From: Pseudomonadota bacterium
GTDB lineage: Bacteria > Desulfobacterota > Desulfobacteria > Desulfobacterales > RPRI01
Reading direction: 5' to 3'
Length of the DNA: 64,000 nt
NCBI GenBank assembly: GCA_018817425.1
Contig: JAHITX010000014.1
Location: 1-64,000, forward strand
The position numbers were made by a program, and so were the translations under genes. The first letter of the stretch is position 1; each line of letters opens with the position of its first letter. The notes under the pieces are model-generated. The model saw only the letters and a list, made by a program, of their open reading frames with translations. It did no database searches and was not told the DNA's origin. Shown piece by piece: positions 36,354-44,824 of this stretch.

Positions 36354-37441
36354 TATTTCAACCAGGGAATGCGTTTTATTTTCGCATCTGAGATATAATT
36401 ATTAATATGCTCAAGGCTTAGTATATTGCCGGATTCGTAAAATTCCTTGTACCATTGTGCTGTTTTTTCAATGGTCTCATCGCTTGCCCAAACCGGTAGC
36501 CATTTTAATTTTGTCCTGCCTTTGGAACAATCGAGTTTTAACAGACCTGCCTCATGGGGTTGATGGGGTGTTTGATTTATTTCATAATCCATTTTGGAGC
36601 AAATCTTTTTAATTTTCTGAAGTATTTCCTCTACTGTAATACTACCTTCATCTGAGGGTCCGAAATTCCAGGCTTCAGCAAAATCCTTTTGTCCATCCAG
36701 AAGTTTTTGACCAAGGAGTAAATAACCGCTTAACGGCTCAAGTACATGCTGCCATGGTCGAATAGCACCTGGATTTCGTATTATTACTGTTTTTTGCTGA
36801 TGGATTGAGCGCATTATATCAGGAATAAGACGATCAGCTGCCCAATCGCCCCCGCCTATAACATTCCCTGCACGTGCGCTTGCGAGAAGAGTCTGATGTG
36901 TCTTGCCGTAGTCTTCAGTATTGAAAAATGATTTTTGCCAGCAGCTGGTGAGTATTTCTGCACAGCTCTTTGAGGCACTGTAGGGATCATATCCTCCCAC
37001 CTGATCAATTTCACGATATCCCCATGCCCATTCTTTATTTTCATAGCACTTATCACTGGTTACATTAATAATAGCCCTGACACTTTCAGTTCCTCTTGCC
37101 GCTTCGAATACATTTACTGTCCCCATTACATTACTGCTGAATGTTGTAAACGGATCTTTATAGGATTCCCTTACAATTGCCTGAGCCGCTAAGTGGAACA
37201 CTATATCGGGTTTTTGCTCTTTGAAAACCTTTTTCAGTTTGTCAGCATCACGAATATCACCAATCACGGATTTTATATCCATGTTGAGAAGCTGAAAGTG
37301 ATTAGGTTCTGTTGGTGGATGAAGGGAGTATCCGGTAACTTCAGCACCCATATGTGAAATCCACAGAGCCAGCCAGGAACCTTTGAAGCCTGTATGCCCT
37401 GTGATAAGGACTTTTTTATTATTATAAATCCCTTTGAACAT
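36353..37441 (-). CDS. rfbG: CDP-glucose 4,6-dehydratase
   Basis: 362 residues, an extended SDR that converts CDP-glucose to CDP-4-keto-6-deoxyglucose. Marks are the NAD loop VLITGHTGFKGSWLALWI, AAQAIVRESYKDPFTTF, SDKCYENKEW, the active-site YSASKSCAE (Tyr-x3-Lys) and ARAGNVIGGGDWAADRLIPD. This GGGDW stretch is typical of RfbG. The ATG at 37441 is 15 bases after the rfbF stop. A GTG/ATG-type opening at 37474 overlapping rfbF would add 11 residues and looks less likely. It is the second enzyme in the branch. Confidence 0.95.
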   Translation of the reverse strand: MFKGIYNNKKVLITGHTGFKGSWLALWISHMGAEVTGYSLHPPTEPNHFQLLNMDIKSVIGDIRDADKLKKVFKEQKPDIVFHLAAQAIVRESYKDPFTTFSSNVMGTVNVFEAARGTESVRAIINVTSDKCYENKEWAWGYREIDQVGGYDPYSASKSCAEILTSCWQKSFFNTEDYGKTHQTLLASARAGNVIGGGDWAADRLIPDIMRSIHQQKTVIIRNPGAIRPWQHVLEPLSGYLLLGQKLLDGQKDFAEAWNFGPSDEGSITVEEILQKIKKICSKMDYEINQTPHQPHEAGLLKLDCSKGRTKLKWLPVWASDETIEKTAQWYKEFYESGNILSLEHINNYISDAKIKRIPWLK

Positions 37442-37455
37442 GCGCTGTTTTAACC

Positions 37456-38235
37456 TTAATCCCAGATTTTCCATTTTGCCTGGCCTGATGACCAGAGCTG
37501 TTCAAGTATTGCCTTGTCTCGTATAGCATCCATGCACTTCCAGAACCCCTGATGTTTATATGCAGAGAGCTGTTTATCCTGTATAAGTTTTTCTAAAGGA
37601 TATTCCTCCCACATCAATTGGTCTGCGTTTTCAGGAAGGTAATTAAATATTTCGGGCTTTAGTACAAAAAAACCACCATTGATCCATCCACCGTCTCCAA
37701 GTAATTTTTCATTGAATTTTTCCACATGGGAGTCAGTGTCAATATCAAGCAAGCCAAATCTGCCTTCCGGTTGTACTGCTGTAACAGTTCCTATTTTACC
37801 ATGTTCATGGTGGTGGGCTATCAGTTGTTTTAGATCTATATCAGCAACACCGTCTCCATAGGTTAATAGAAATTCCTCATTACCGATGTAATGTTGTGCA
37901 CGTTTTAAACGACCGGCTGTGCCTGTATCAAGGCCTGTATCAACAAGTGTAACTCGAAAATCCTCTGCATTGGAACGATGGACTTCAAAACTGTTAGTTT
38001 GAAGATTGACGGTAACATCTGAATTATATACATAGTAGTTTAGAAAATATTCTTTAACCATATAGCTTTTATAACCAAGGCATATGATAAAATCATTGAA
38101 TCCCTGTGCCTCGAATATTTTCATGATATGCCAGAGGATAGGCTTCTCTCCAATCTCTATCATTGGTTTGGGCTTCAGGTGGGATTCTTCAGATATTCGT
38201 GTACCCAAACCTCCTGCGAAAATAACTATTTTCAT
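37456..38235 (-). CDS. rfbF: Glucose-1-phosphate cytidylyltransferase
   Basis: 259 residues. It activates glucose-1-phosphate with CTP to CDP-glucose, the first step of CDP-sugar synthesis. The nucleotidyltransferase signature FAGGLGTRISEESHLKPKP, LTYGDGVADID metal/sugar site and WINGGFFVLKPEIF are typical of RfbF. GGAAGG lies about nine bases before the ATG. It heads the operon rfbF-rfbG-epimerase-SDR-GT4-methyltransferase-radical SAM row. A sigma-54 promoter in repeat copy 2 lies 586 bases upstream with a decayed gene between. Confidence 0.95.
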   Translation of the reverse strand: MKIVIFAGGLGTRISEESHLKPKPMIEIGEKPILWHIMKIFEAQGFNDFIICLGYKSYMVKEYFLNYYVYNSDVTVNLQTNSFEVHRSNAEDFRVTLVDTGLDTGTAGRLKRAQHYIGNEEFLLTYGDGVADIDLKQLIAHHHEHGKIGTVTAVQPEGRFGLLDIDTDSHVEKFNEKLLGDGGWINGGFFVLKPEIFNYLPENADQLMWEEYPLEKLIQDKQLSAYKHQGFWKCMDAIRDKAILEQLWSSGQAKWKIWD

Positions 38236-38429
38236 AACATTATGCCTTCCTTTAGAGTTTGTTCAATTACGACTAAAATTGTTTTGTACCATGTCTACTA
38301 TAGCATTACTTGTATGAGCCACTTTCAAAACGTTTCAGTTTGGTCAAGCTCAAGGCGGGAGAAAATTTCAACCACAGGAATACATTTAGTATTTCGAGGA
38401 TAGCGCTAAAGGTTAGCGCTTATGCTTCA

Positions 38430-38790
38430 CTACGTGTCACTTCGTGTGAAATTTGAGCCCAACGCAGAGATTGGCCAAAATGGGGCGTTTTGTAACTGGC
38501 TCGTATAAGTTTCTTTTAATTTATCCTGCCATGACACTGTGGTGATCATCTGCTCAATCCAGTAATCAATAGCTTGAAATGGTTTGGGTAAGTATTATCT
38601 GCCGGACAGGCTCCGCCCCCTTCGGTTACACCAACTTTTATTGGCGTACCGACTGAAAACATAGTTTTGTCAGCCTTTATAACAGAACTGCTCATCCTGA
38701 AAATTTCCAGCATCAAAGTTATGGGCATCATATTTAAAGATATAAATCGGTATGCCCCACACTAAAAAAACCTGCTTTCACAATTACATA
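38430..38790 (-). pseudogene. Gene remnant with two frameshifts between rfbF and repeat copy 2
   Basis: Three overlapping frames read like consecutive pieces of one protein: GIPIYIFKYDAHNFDAGNFQ, then DKTMFSVGTPIKVGVTEGGG with GACPADNTYP, then PFQAIDYWIEQMITTVSWQD and KLKETYTSQLQ, with a stop at 38432-38430. They can only be joined by two frameshifts, so the gene is broken. I do not recognise the family. The wider interval 38236-39245 has no intact gene. Confidence 0.5.
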
Positions 38791-38827
38791 ACAAAAACAC
38801 AATAGCTAAAAACAATATTTACTTTAG

Positions 38828-38914
38828 ATTAAGCAATCAATATGCCAAGTTCTTTTAACTGTTAAATATTTTGTGTAATTGAATAATTGGGCTTCATATG
38901 GAGATATCTGCAAG
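38828..38914. repeat. 87-bp direct repeat, copy 2
   Basis: Identical to 20942-21028 and in the same orientation. It marks the other side of the glycan island and carries the same sigma-54 promoter directed towards rfbF. Confidence 0.9.
38832..38848 (-). promoter_or_regulatory. Sigma-54 promoter upstream of the rfbF operon
   Basis: The same TTGGCATATTGATTGCT as in repeat copy 1. Predicted start near 38821. The leader to rfbF would be about 586 nt and runs through a decayed gene, so it may have been separated from its original gene. Confidence 0.7.
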
Positions 38915-39169
38915 ACATAATCGGTAAGTTTTTTTTGATTTTTGCACAAACCAAGGCGGGTATTGCCTGCCGCTTAAATAATTGTGCTAATTGAAACTCA
39001 TGGCACAAGGCTTCGGAAAATTTACCCGCTATATAGATTCAATGCTCAGTTCAAAACAAGTTCTTTATTTTGATAGTCAAATTCATGACGCGTCAAGCTT
39101 TTTTTAAACATTGAAAGAAGCGTCAAATAATTGCCGTTTAGCAAAAAATAAAATAAATTATTTTTTTGC

Positions 39170-39196
39170 TAAAGTTTTATTTTATATTGCCGATAA
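39170..39196 (+). promoter_or_regulatory. Sigma-28 promoter of the flgM operon (perfect consensus)
   Basis: TAAAGTTT, 11 nt, GCCGATAA: an exact match to the sigma-28 consensus. Predicted start near 39203, which rules out translation starts upstream of it for the next gene. Confidence 0.92.
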
Positions 39197-39245
39197 AATG
39201 TTTGAATGGATTTTATTTATTTGTACAAAACATGGAGTAGTTTTT

Positions 39246-39614
39246 ATGGTTATTTCAGCATATCAAGTTAATAATGTATTACGGGTTTACCATGATCAGC
39301 TTAGAAACAGCAGAGCATCGAGTAAAGCTGTTAAGAATCCTACTCAATCGCCGGATAGTGTTACTATATCAAGCACTGCTAAGCAAAAAGCTGTCAGCGA
39401 AAAAATTGCTACGAGTATTGCAAATAAAATAAACGGTTACAGCACAAAAGATGAAATTGGAAATAAACTGTTAAAAAAATATGAGGCTAATTCTGAAATT
39501 CAGTCGAAAGTATCTCAAAATATTTCTGAAGATCTCCTGTTTAAGATGATAGATGAAGAAGGAGAAACTATAAAAATGCTTAATGTTGACGATATTAAGC
39601 AGATTGGTAATTGA
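39246..39614 (+). CDS. FlgM-associated protein, DVU0524 type
   Basis: A 122-residue protein starting MVISAYQVNNVLRVYHDQLR, a pattern typical of small proteins found just before flgM in Desulfovibrio-like bacteria (DVU0524 family). Its central part is Ser/Lys-rich and the C-terminus helical (ISEDLLFKMIDEEGETIKML). GGAG is eight bases before the ATG. The open frame extends upstream to 39111 but the sigma-28 promoter lies inside that extension, so 39246 is the real start. Function is not established; co-expression with FlgM suggests a role in the anti-sigma switch or late export. Confidence 0.8.
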   Translation: MVISAYQVNNVLRVYHDQLRNSRASSKAVKNPTQSPDSVTISSTAKQKAVSEKIATSIANKINGYSTKDEIGNKLLKKYEANSEIQSKVSQNISEDLLFKMIDEEGETIKMLNVDDIKQIGN

Positions 39615-39622
39615 GGTTAATA

Positions 39623-39943
39623 ATGAGAATAGATGATAAGATTACAAATTATGAAATTAATAAACAGCTGGCAAATGCAACGCCTAATATTCAGGAAGGG
39701 CAACAACTTCCGGATGGGCAAAAAGACAGCAAAATAAATACTGAAAGCCAGGATGCTATAGTTAATCTTTCCCAAGCCTCAAAAGAAGTCAGGCTGGCAA
39801 ATAAAGTTATATCTTCAACCCCGGATGTCAGAGAGAAAAAAGTTTTGGAAATAAAAGAAAAGATTGAATCAGGAACTTACGAAATTAACAATAATGCTGT
39901 TGCAGCAAAGCTTGTAGATGCTTTTATGGATGATGTTTTCTAA
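39623..39943 (+). CDS. flgM: Anti-sigma-28 factor FlgM
   Basis: 106 residues: polar N-terminus and a conserved C-terminal sigma-binding part (VNLSQASKEVRLANKVI, VLEIKEKIESGTYEIN, NNAVAAKLVDAFMDDVF). FlgM holds FliA inactive until the hook is finished and FlgM is exported. GAGG stands six bases before the ATG at 39623, ten bases after the previous stop. Its own sigma-28 promoter gives feedback control over fliC, fliD and cheW. Confidence 0.92.
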   Translation: MRIDDKITNYEINKQLANATPNIQEGQQLPDGQKDSKINTESQDAIVNLSQASKEVRLANKVISSTPDVREKKVLEIKEKIESGTYEINNNAVAAKLVDAFMDDVF

Positions 39944-39981
39944 GACTTTACTAAAGCAGTAAACTATAATATTCCGATTAT

Positions 39982-40023
39982 AAGGTACCGGCTATATGGC
40001 AATTGCCATATAGCCGGTACCTT
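39982..40023. repeat. Perfect 42-bp palindrome after flgM
   Basis: AAGGTACCGGCTATATGGCAA is followed at once by its exact reverse complement, 21-bp arms with no spacer. It probably ends the flgM transcript as a long hairpin, but the T-run is short (CTTTC). A cruciform or protein-binding site is possible. Confidence 0.7.
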
Positions 40024-40079
40024 TCAACACTATAAATCCAGCCTTATTATCTAATCAATCTTTTATATTTTATAAAACT

Positions 40080-40116
40080 GTTCTTTGACGACTTCACAAT
40101 AAAATCGTCAAAGAAC
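40080..40116 (-). terminator. Terminator of the cheW-mcp unit
   Basis: 12-bp perfect arms (GTTCTTTGACGA / TCGTCAAAGAAC) with a 13-nt loop, 19 bases after the MCP stop. It could work in both directions between convergent flgM and mcp. Confidence 0.7.
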
Positions 40117-40134
40117 TTTCTATATAAGGTTTAC

Positions 40135-41832
40135 TTAAAAATCCTGAAAGTCATCTTCTTCAAAAGGGATTAACTGTTCAGGTTTTAGTGCTTTATTATC
40201 TCTTCCTTGTTTTTTCTCATGCTTATTTATATGAGGGGGCGGAAGAGCGGTTTGTTCTTCGTATTTATATTGTTGATTACTTTGTTGAGCTACTTTATTA
40301 CTTCTGGCAGATAAAGGCTTGGAGCTGATTATATCGTTGGCGTTTTTTCCTCCTATTACTAATACCAAATCTCTTACATATTGCTTGAGTTGCTTTGCCT
40401 GGGCATTCATCTGACCGGAAGCGCTGGCAGATTCTTCTGCATTGGCAGCATTACGCTGTACTATTTTATCCATCTCTGCAACAGCTTTGTTTATTTGTTC
40501 AATGCCCTGAGACTGCTCTTTTGATGCGGCTGCAATTTCTCCCACCAACTCACCAACTTTTGAGGAGCTATTGGATACATCCTGAAAGGCTTTATTGGTT
40601 TTTGTTACCAGCTCAGAGCCTTCTCTGACCTTCTTTACAGTTCCTTCAATCATTTGCGCAGTGTTCTTAGCCGCATCTGCCGACCTCATTGCTAAATTTC
40701 GCACTTCATCGGCTACTACCGCAAAACCTGCACCAGCTTCGCCTGCCCTGGCAGCTTCTACCGCAGCATTTAAAGCAAGAAGATTGGTCTGGAAAGCTAT
40801 TTCGTCAATAGTTTTGATGATCTTGGATGTTTCGTCACTTGCTAATGAAATATCATACATGGATTTGGTCAACTCTTCCATGGAGTTGTTTGCCTGTTCT
40901 ACAACCTGATTAGCTTCTTTCATGAGATTATCTGCCTGGGTTGCATTATCCGAGTTTTGTTTAGTCATGGAAGACATTTCTTCAAGAGAGGATGATGTTT
41001 CCTCTATTGATGCAGCCTGCTCGGAGGCCCCTTCGGCAAGCGACTGGCTTGATGAGGATACCTGTAGAGTCGCAGATACTACCTGTTCTGAACCATCAGT
41101 AAGTCCTTTAACCACATAATTAATCGGTTTTGTTATGGTTTGCGTCAGAAAAAAGGCTATGAAAGATCCCAATAAAATTGCAGCTATCGCAAGAGATATC
41201 ATTATATAACGGGCGCTGGTATAAGCGCTTTTAGCATTATTAAATGCCTGATCGCTTAGATGGCCCTGATACTCAATAATTGCTTCAACAGCTTCAATCA
41301 TTTGTTTTTGGGGTGTAAGCATATCAAGCATAATTACATCGGCTGCCCTGGCATTGCCATCGAGAGAAGTCAGTGTGCCGACTGATGTCACATTAGTACT
41401 ATCAGAAGAAGCATATCCTGACATACAAAAGTCTACGGCTTTATTTACCAGCAAGTCAATTTTTTGCTGGTGCTCAACTACGGCAGACAAAAGCTCCTTA
41501 CCTTTTTCATCTTTGACTTTAGCCGTCAGTTGAAGATAAATATTATTGAATTCGGCCCGGGCTTTATCAATATTATTTTTCTCGTTCTTCACAATATCCA
41601 GTCCAACGCTTAAAGCAATATTTCTTATAGATTGAGTTATTATATTCATCTCTTTGCTTAAATCATTGGCCAGTAGTACTGCAGCATTTTTATTGCTGAT
41701 AATATCTTCCATATACGAATTAATAGTTTTTATTCTGGTAAGGCCGATTAATGCAGTAGCACCTAATAAAAACAAAATGATTCCAAAGCCGATTCCTATT
41801 TTCGTGCCTAACTTCACATTTTGAAAAGACAT
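40135..41832 (-). CDS. Methyl-accepting chemotaxis protein
   Basis: 565 residues. A first membrane helix at about 14-34 ([18 protein letters not shown]), a periplasmic four-helix sensor, a second helix near 208-230, HAMP, then the signalling coiled coil with the hairpin tip [20 protein letters not shown]-type sequence. The methylation helices carry the usual Glu/Gln/Ala pattern ([16 protein letters not shown]). A low-complexity linker leads to the C-terminal [12 protein letters not shown], an acidic-aromatic tail like the tethers that recruit CheR or CheD in other bacteria. AAGGAG precedes the ATG. Ligand unknown. It is co-transcribed after cheW from a sigma-28 promoter. Confidence 0.95.
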   Translation of the reverse strand: MSFQNVKLGTKIGIGFGIILFLLGATALIGLTRIKTINSYMEDIISNKNAAVLLANDLSKEMNIITQSIRNIALSVGLDIVKNEKNNIDKARAEFNNIYLQLTAKVKDEKGKELLSAVVEHQQKIDLLVNKAVDFCMSGYASSDSTNVTSVGTLTSLDGNARAADVIMLDMLTPQKQMIEAVEAIIEYQGHLSDQAFNNAKSAYTSARYIMISLAIAAILLGSFIAFFLTQTITKPINYVVKGLTDGSEQVVSATLQVSSSSQSLAEGASEQAASIEETSSSLEEMSSMTKQNSDNATQADNLMKEANQVVEQANNSMEELTKSMYDISLASDETSKIIKTIDEIAFQTNLLALNAAVEAARAGEAGAGFAVVADEVRNLAMRSADAAKNTAQMIEGTVKKVREGSELVTKTNKAFQDVSNSSSKVGELVGEIAAASKEQSQGIEQINKAVAEMDKIVQRNAANAEESASASGQMNAQAKQLKQYVRDLVLVIGGKNANDIISSKPLSARSNKVAQQSNQQYKYEEQTALPPPHINKHEKKQGRDNKALKPEQLIPFEEDDFQDF

Positions 41833-41904
41833 AACTCTTTCTCCTTATAATTCATCATTGAACTTTAAGCCGCTTTAAAACCATACGGTAAGAACTAATT
41901 AAAG

Positions 41905-42414
41905 TCAGACTTTTTCTATTATAGCAACTTCATCACGGCTTAAAACCTTATCGATATCGAGAAGAATTTTGATTCCGCCTTCGAATTTAGCCATCCCAAG
42001 TATATAATCGGTATTCAGTTTCGTGCCGAAGGTAGGTGTTTCTTCCATATCTTCCGCTTTTATGTTTAATACTTCCGAAACAGAATCAACCACAATGCCG
42101 ATCATAACGGTCTCAGCCTCGCCTGATATTTCAACAACCACTATGCAGGTCCGTTCAGTGTAGTCCATTCTTTCCATTCCGAACCTGAGCCTTAAATCTA
42201 TTACAGGAATTACCTTGCCGCGAAGGTTGATTACTCCTTTTATAAACTCAGGTGTTTGAGGAACCGGAGTTATCGGCATCATTCCAATAATCTCTTTTAT
42301 TTTTAAAATGCTTATTCCGTACTCCTCGTTGGCCATTGTAAAAGTAAGATATTTTCCTTCTCTGTCAGTCATTTCATTTATTACCTGGCCTAATTTTTCT
42401 GCCATTTTTGCCAT
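41905..42414 (-). CDS. cheW: Chemotaxis coupling protein CheW
   Basis: 169 residues. A CheW/SH3-like fold linking receptors to CheA: YLTFTMANEEYGISILKIKE, EFIKGVINLRGKVIPVIDLR, VVDSVSEVLNI and YILGMAKFEGGIKILLDID. The ATG at 42414 is chosen because AAAGGAGG lies nine bases upstream; an earlier ATG at 42471 would read through that site. The gene heads the cheW-mcp unit behind a sigma-28 promoter. Confidence 0.95.
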   Translation of the reverse strand: MAKMAEKLGQVINEMTDREGKYLTFTMANEEYGISILKIKEIIGMMPITPVPQTPEFIKGVINLRGKVIPVIDLRLRFGMERMDYTERTCIVVVEISGEAETVMIGIVVDSVSEVLNIKAEDMEETPTFGTKLNTDYILGMAKFEGGIKILLDIDKVLSRDEVAIIEKV

Positions 42415-42531
42415 TTGCTTTCGCCTCCTTTTTATAGATAAAGCTAAAATATCTCTTGTAAATCTTAACATAACACTCCCTTTTGGCAGTGCTAATATCG
42501 AATATACAAAATCTTTCTTGAGTTGAGCCTA

Positions 42532-42559
42532 TTATCGGTAATAATCAAGAATAGCTTTA
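42532..42559 (-). promoter_or_regulatory. Sigma-28 promoter of cheW-mcp
   Basis: TAAAGCTA, 12 nt, ACCGATAA on the minus strand; same 12-nt spacing as at fliC and fliD. Predicted start near 42525, about 110 bases before cheW. Confidence 0.72.
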
Positions 42560-42647
42560 GGTTGTTTATAGTTTAAGCTATGAATCATTAAACGCTCTTA
42601 TTCTATAACATTTTAATTTTGATACCAATAATATCAGTTATAGTTTT

Positions 42648-43439
42648 TCAGCAAGGCTTGGCTTTATTATAAATACTCGGTTGTGCATACTTAAAGGGAT
42701 GATTAATAGTATTTAAGCTTTCCGCACCGCCTATAATAAGGTAACCGGACATCTTCAAAGCGCTATATAATTTGTGCGCAACGTTAGACTTTGTTTCATT
42801 ATCAAAATATATAAATACATTCCTGCAAAAAATAATGTCGAAAGTTTGTGATGGTAAAGGATCTGAGATAAGGTTGTATCTTTTAAATGTAACCATCTGT
42901 TTTATTTCATTTTTTACACGAACGTGATTGCTCAGAGAGTTTATGCCTTTTTGGAAATATTTTTTTAAAATATTGGGCGGAAGATTTTTTACTTTTTCTA
43001 AACCATATACTCCGTTTTGTCCCATACGCAGCATTCTTGTTGATATATCAGATGCAATAATTGTTGGTTTAAAGCCTTGCTCAAGACAGTATATAGCCAC
43101 TGAATATGGTTCTTCCCCGCTGGATGAAGCAGCACACCATATATTCATATGTTCTTTCGTAAGACATTTGAAATGATGGCTTTCTCTGAAGAAATAGGTA
43201 TGATTGGTTGATACTGCATCAAGAAAATTTATTAATTCTCTCTGGTCGTTTTCTAGTATTCTTATATATTCTTTGACAGATTTTATACCGGTAGCACGCA
43301 ACCTCTTGTCAAGTCGAGATTGCAAAAGTGACTGTTTTCCATCATGAAGGTTTATTCCACATTCATGATGGACAAGTTTGCTAAGTTTCTTAAATTGCCT
43401 TGTTGATAAATCCATATGACAAAACCATGACCATTTCAT
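42648..43439 (-). CDS. cheR: Chemoreceptor methyltransferase CheR
   Basis: 263 residues. CheR methylates receptor glutamates using SAM. Seen are the N-terminal helical domain (FKKLSKLVHHECGINL), the Arg-rich turn (SRLDKRLRATGIKSVKEYI), TYFFRESHHF, the SAM motif WCAASSSGEEPYSVAI, IIASDIS, and FDIIFCRNVFIYFDNETK. No clear ribosome site precedes either the ATG at 43439 or the in-frame ATG at 43415 (MDLSTRQ), which matches family N-termini better. A sigma-54 promoter lies about 180 bases upstream. The gene stands apart from the main che operon. Confidence 0.93.
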   Translation of the reverse strand: MKWSWFCHMDLSTRQFKKLSKLVHHECGINLHDGKQSLLQSRLDKRLRATGIKSVKEYIRILENDQRELINFLDAVSTNHTYFFRESHHFKCLTKEHMNIWCAASSSGEEPYSVAIYCLEQGFKPTIIASDISTRMLRMGQNGVYGLEKVKNLPPNILKKYFQKGINSLSNHVRVKNEIKQMVTFKRYNLISDPLPSQTFDIIFCRNVFIYFDNETKSNVAHKLYSALKMSGYLIIGGAESLNTINHPFKYAQPSIYNKAKPC

Positions 43440-43627
43440 TTTAGGAGGGTCAAATTAATAATGCAGTTTAATAGTAGAAGACTTTTTTAAAACTATTAAA
43501 ACAGTATTTTGCCCGGTTAAAATAGCGATTTTTAATCAGTTCTTAGAATAATAATACTTGCTGTGTTTTTCCGGATTATTAAATATGGCCTGACACGATA
43601 TCTTTTCATTTTCCAAAATATTAATAT

Positions 43628-43644
43628 AGCAAAGTTTATGCCAT
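43628..43644 (-). promoter_or_regulatory. Sigma-54 promoter of cheR
   Basis: ATGGCATAAACTTTGCT on the minus strand, 10 nt between GG and GC. Predicted start near 43617. Confidence 0.72.
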
Positions 43645-43910
43645 GAGAACCTACCATAAACTTTGGCTTAAGCGTCTCCGGCCTGTTAATAGAGTTTTTG
43701 CCGGTTAGCCAATGATAACAAAGTAATAATTAATATAAGGTGGAAATTTTTTCCTGGTTCACAAAACCCATTAACAGGAGCAGATGCATCGTCAAGACTT
43801 TGACGGTGACGCCAAAAATACAGACCTATAGCTGTTATGCATAGGCTATATATAATATAGCTTTCATGATATTACTGGCTTTGTGATGCTCCCAAAAGAT
43901 TATACACAAC

Positions 43911-43927
43911 ATGGTATAAAAATTGCT
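43911..43927 (+). promoter_or_regulatory. Sigma-54 promoter of the PilZ gene and possibly the che operon
   Basis: ATGGTATAAAAATTGCT, 10 nt between GG and GC. Predicted start near 43938, about 97 bases before the PilZ gene. Confidence 0.65.
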
Positions 43928-44034
43928 GCTTGTTTATCAAAAGCACTATCCTGCTATAAACAGCATTCTATTATGAAACCGGACTTAGAAGCTGCCAATA
44001 CTAGTTATATGATTTTTACAGTCTGGAGATACAA

Positions 44035-44673
44035 ATGATTTCGAAAAGAAAAGAATTACGCTCGTATGTGAGAACAGCTTTATCATATGCTGTCAACTAT
44101 GAAATTATTTCTCCCGAAGAATACAATTTTCTTAGCAAAAAGTCCGATTCACTTAAAAACAGTGATAGAAAAAAATTAAAGATAACCCATATGCTTTCCG
44201 ATAATAATAACAAGGTAGATTTTGATTCCAAGATTGATGGATATGATGATTTTCTGGTAGAATTTCTTGTTAAAATGGATGAAAAACTGGACTGTATTTT
44301 ATCTATGCTATTATCAAATGAAGCCCAATCCAAAACATTAAATCCGGCATTTATAAATTCTGGGATTGGGAATAATATTAGCGCATCAGGCATCAGCATA
44401 CTAACATTTGAACCGGCAAATAAAGGCCAGATTATTCATGTGAATATAAATTTATGCAAATTACCTCCGGTGTTTATTGACACATACGGGGAAATCATAC
44501 GGGCAACCAGTATAATTAAAAACAACAAACAAATGTATGATTTAGGCATAAACTTTATTGATATTGCCGAAAAAGAAAGGGAAAAAATTGTAGCCTACGT
44601 ATTCAGTAAGCAAAGAGAAGCACTTCGAACCGAAAAGCAAAACCATGCCCGGAGCGAACAACCAACGGCTTAG
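44035..44673 (+). CDS. PilZ-domain protein (c-di-GMP effector)
   Basis: 212 residues. An N-terminal segment RSYVR fits the RxxxR c-di-GMP motif, although it stands unusually far from the second motif, NISASGIS, which matches (D/N)xSxxG near residue 118. The C-terminal PilZ barrel continues through IHVNINLCKLPPVFIDTYG to YDLGINFIDIAEKEREKIV. Between the motifs is an extended helical region. It is probably a c-di-GMP effector that adjusts motility, given its place just ahead of the che operon and the GGDEF and HD-GYP proteins elsewhere in the window. The spacing of the first motif leaves ligand binding uncertain. Confidence 0.72.
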   Translation: MISKRKELRSYVRTALSYAVNYEIISPEEYNFLSKKSDSLKNSDRKKLKITHMLSDNNNKVDFDSKIDGYDDFLVEFLVKMDEKLDCILSMLLSNEAQSKTLNPAFINSGIGNNISASGISILTFEPANKGQIIHVNINLCKLPPVFIDTYGEIIRATSIIKNNKQMYDLGINFIDIAEKEREKIVAYVFSKQREALRTEKQNHARSEQPTA

Positions 44674-44824
44674 GGGAAAAACGGAACAGCAAAGTAATGA
44701 ACTCAAAACAAGTCTTTATTGACAAGCATCAAAGATATCAACCCCATTATAACGGATTGGTCAGCTTGAGTTCGTTGGAGATCATTTTATTATGCTAATA
44801 ACAACGAGCAGAAGGATATGATTG

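Larger units (their letters stand above)
43440..44034. other. Divergent control region between cheR and the PilZ gene
   Basis: No gene is visible in these 595 bases. They hold two outward-facing sigma-54 promoters (43628-43644 for cheR, 43911-43927 for the PilZ gene) and an 11-bp inverted repeat, CAAAGTTTATG at 43630-43640 with CATAAACTTTG at 43655-43665. One arm of the repeat lies inside the cheR promoter. A small hairpin CGTCAA-GACT-TTGACG lies near 43789. Confidence 0.6.

Noticed and set aside
43600-43720. Possible c-di-GMP riboswitch before the PilZ gene
   Set aside because: Some pieces (GCAAAG, CTCCGGCC) recall GEMM riboswitches, but the order and joining stems do not fit and the best explanation of the first piece is a sigma-54 promoter.
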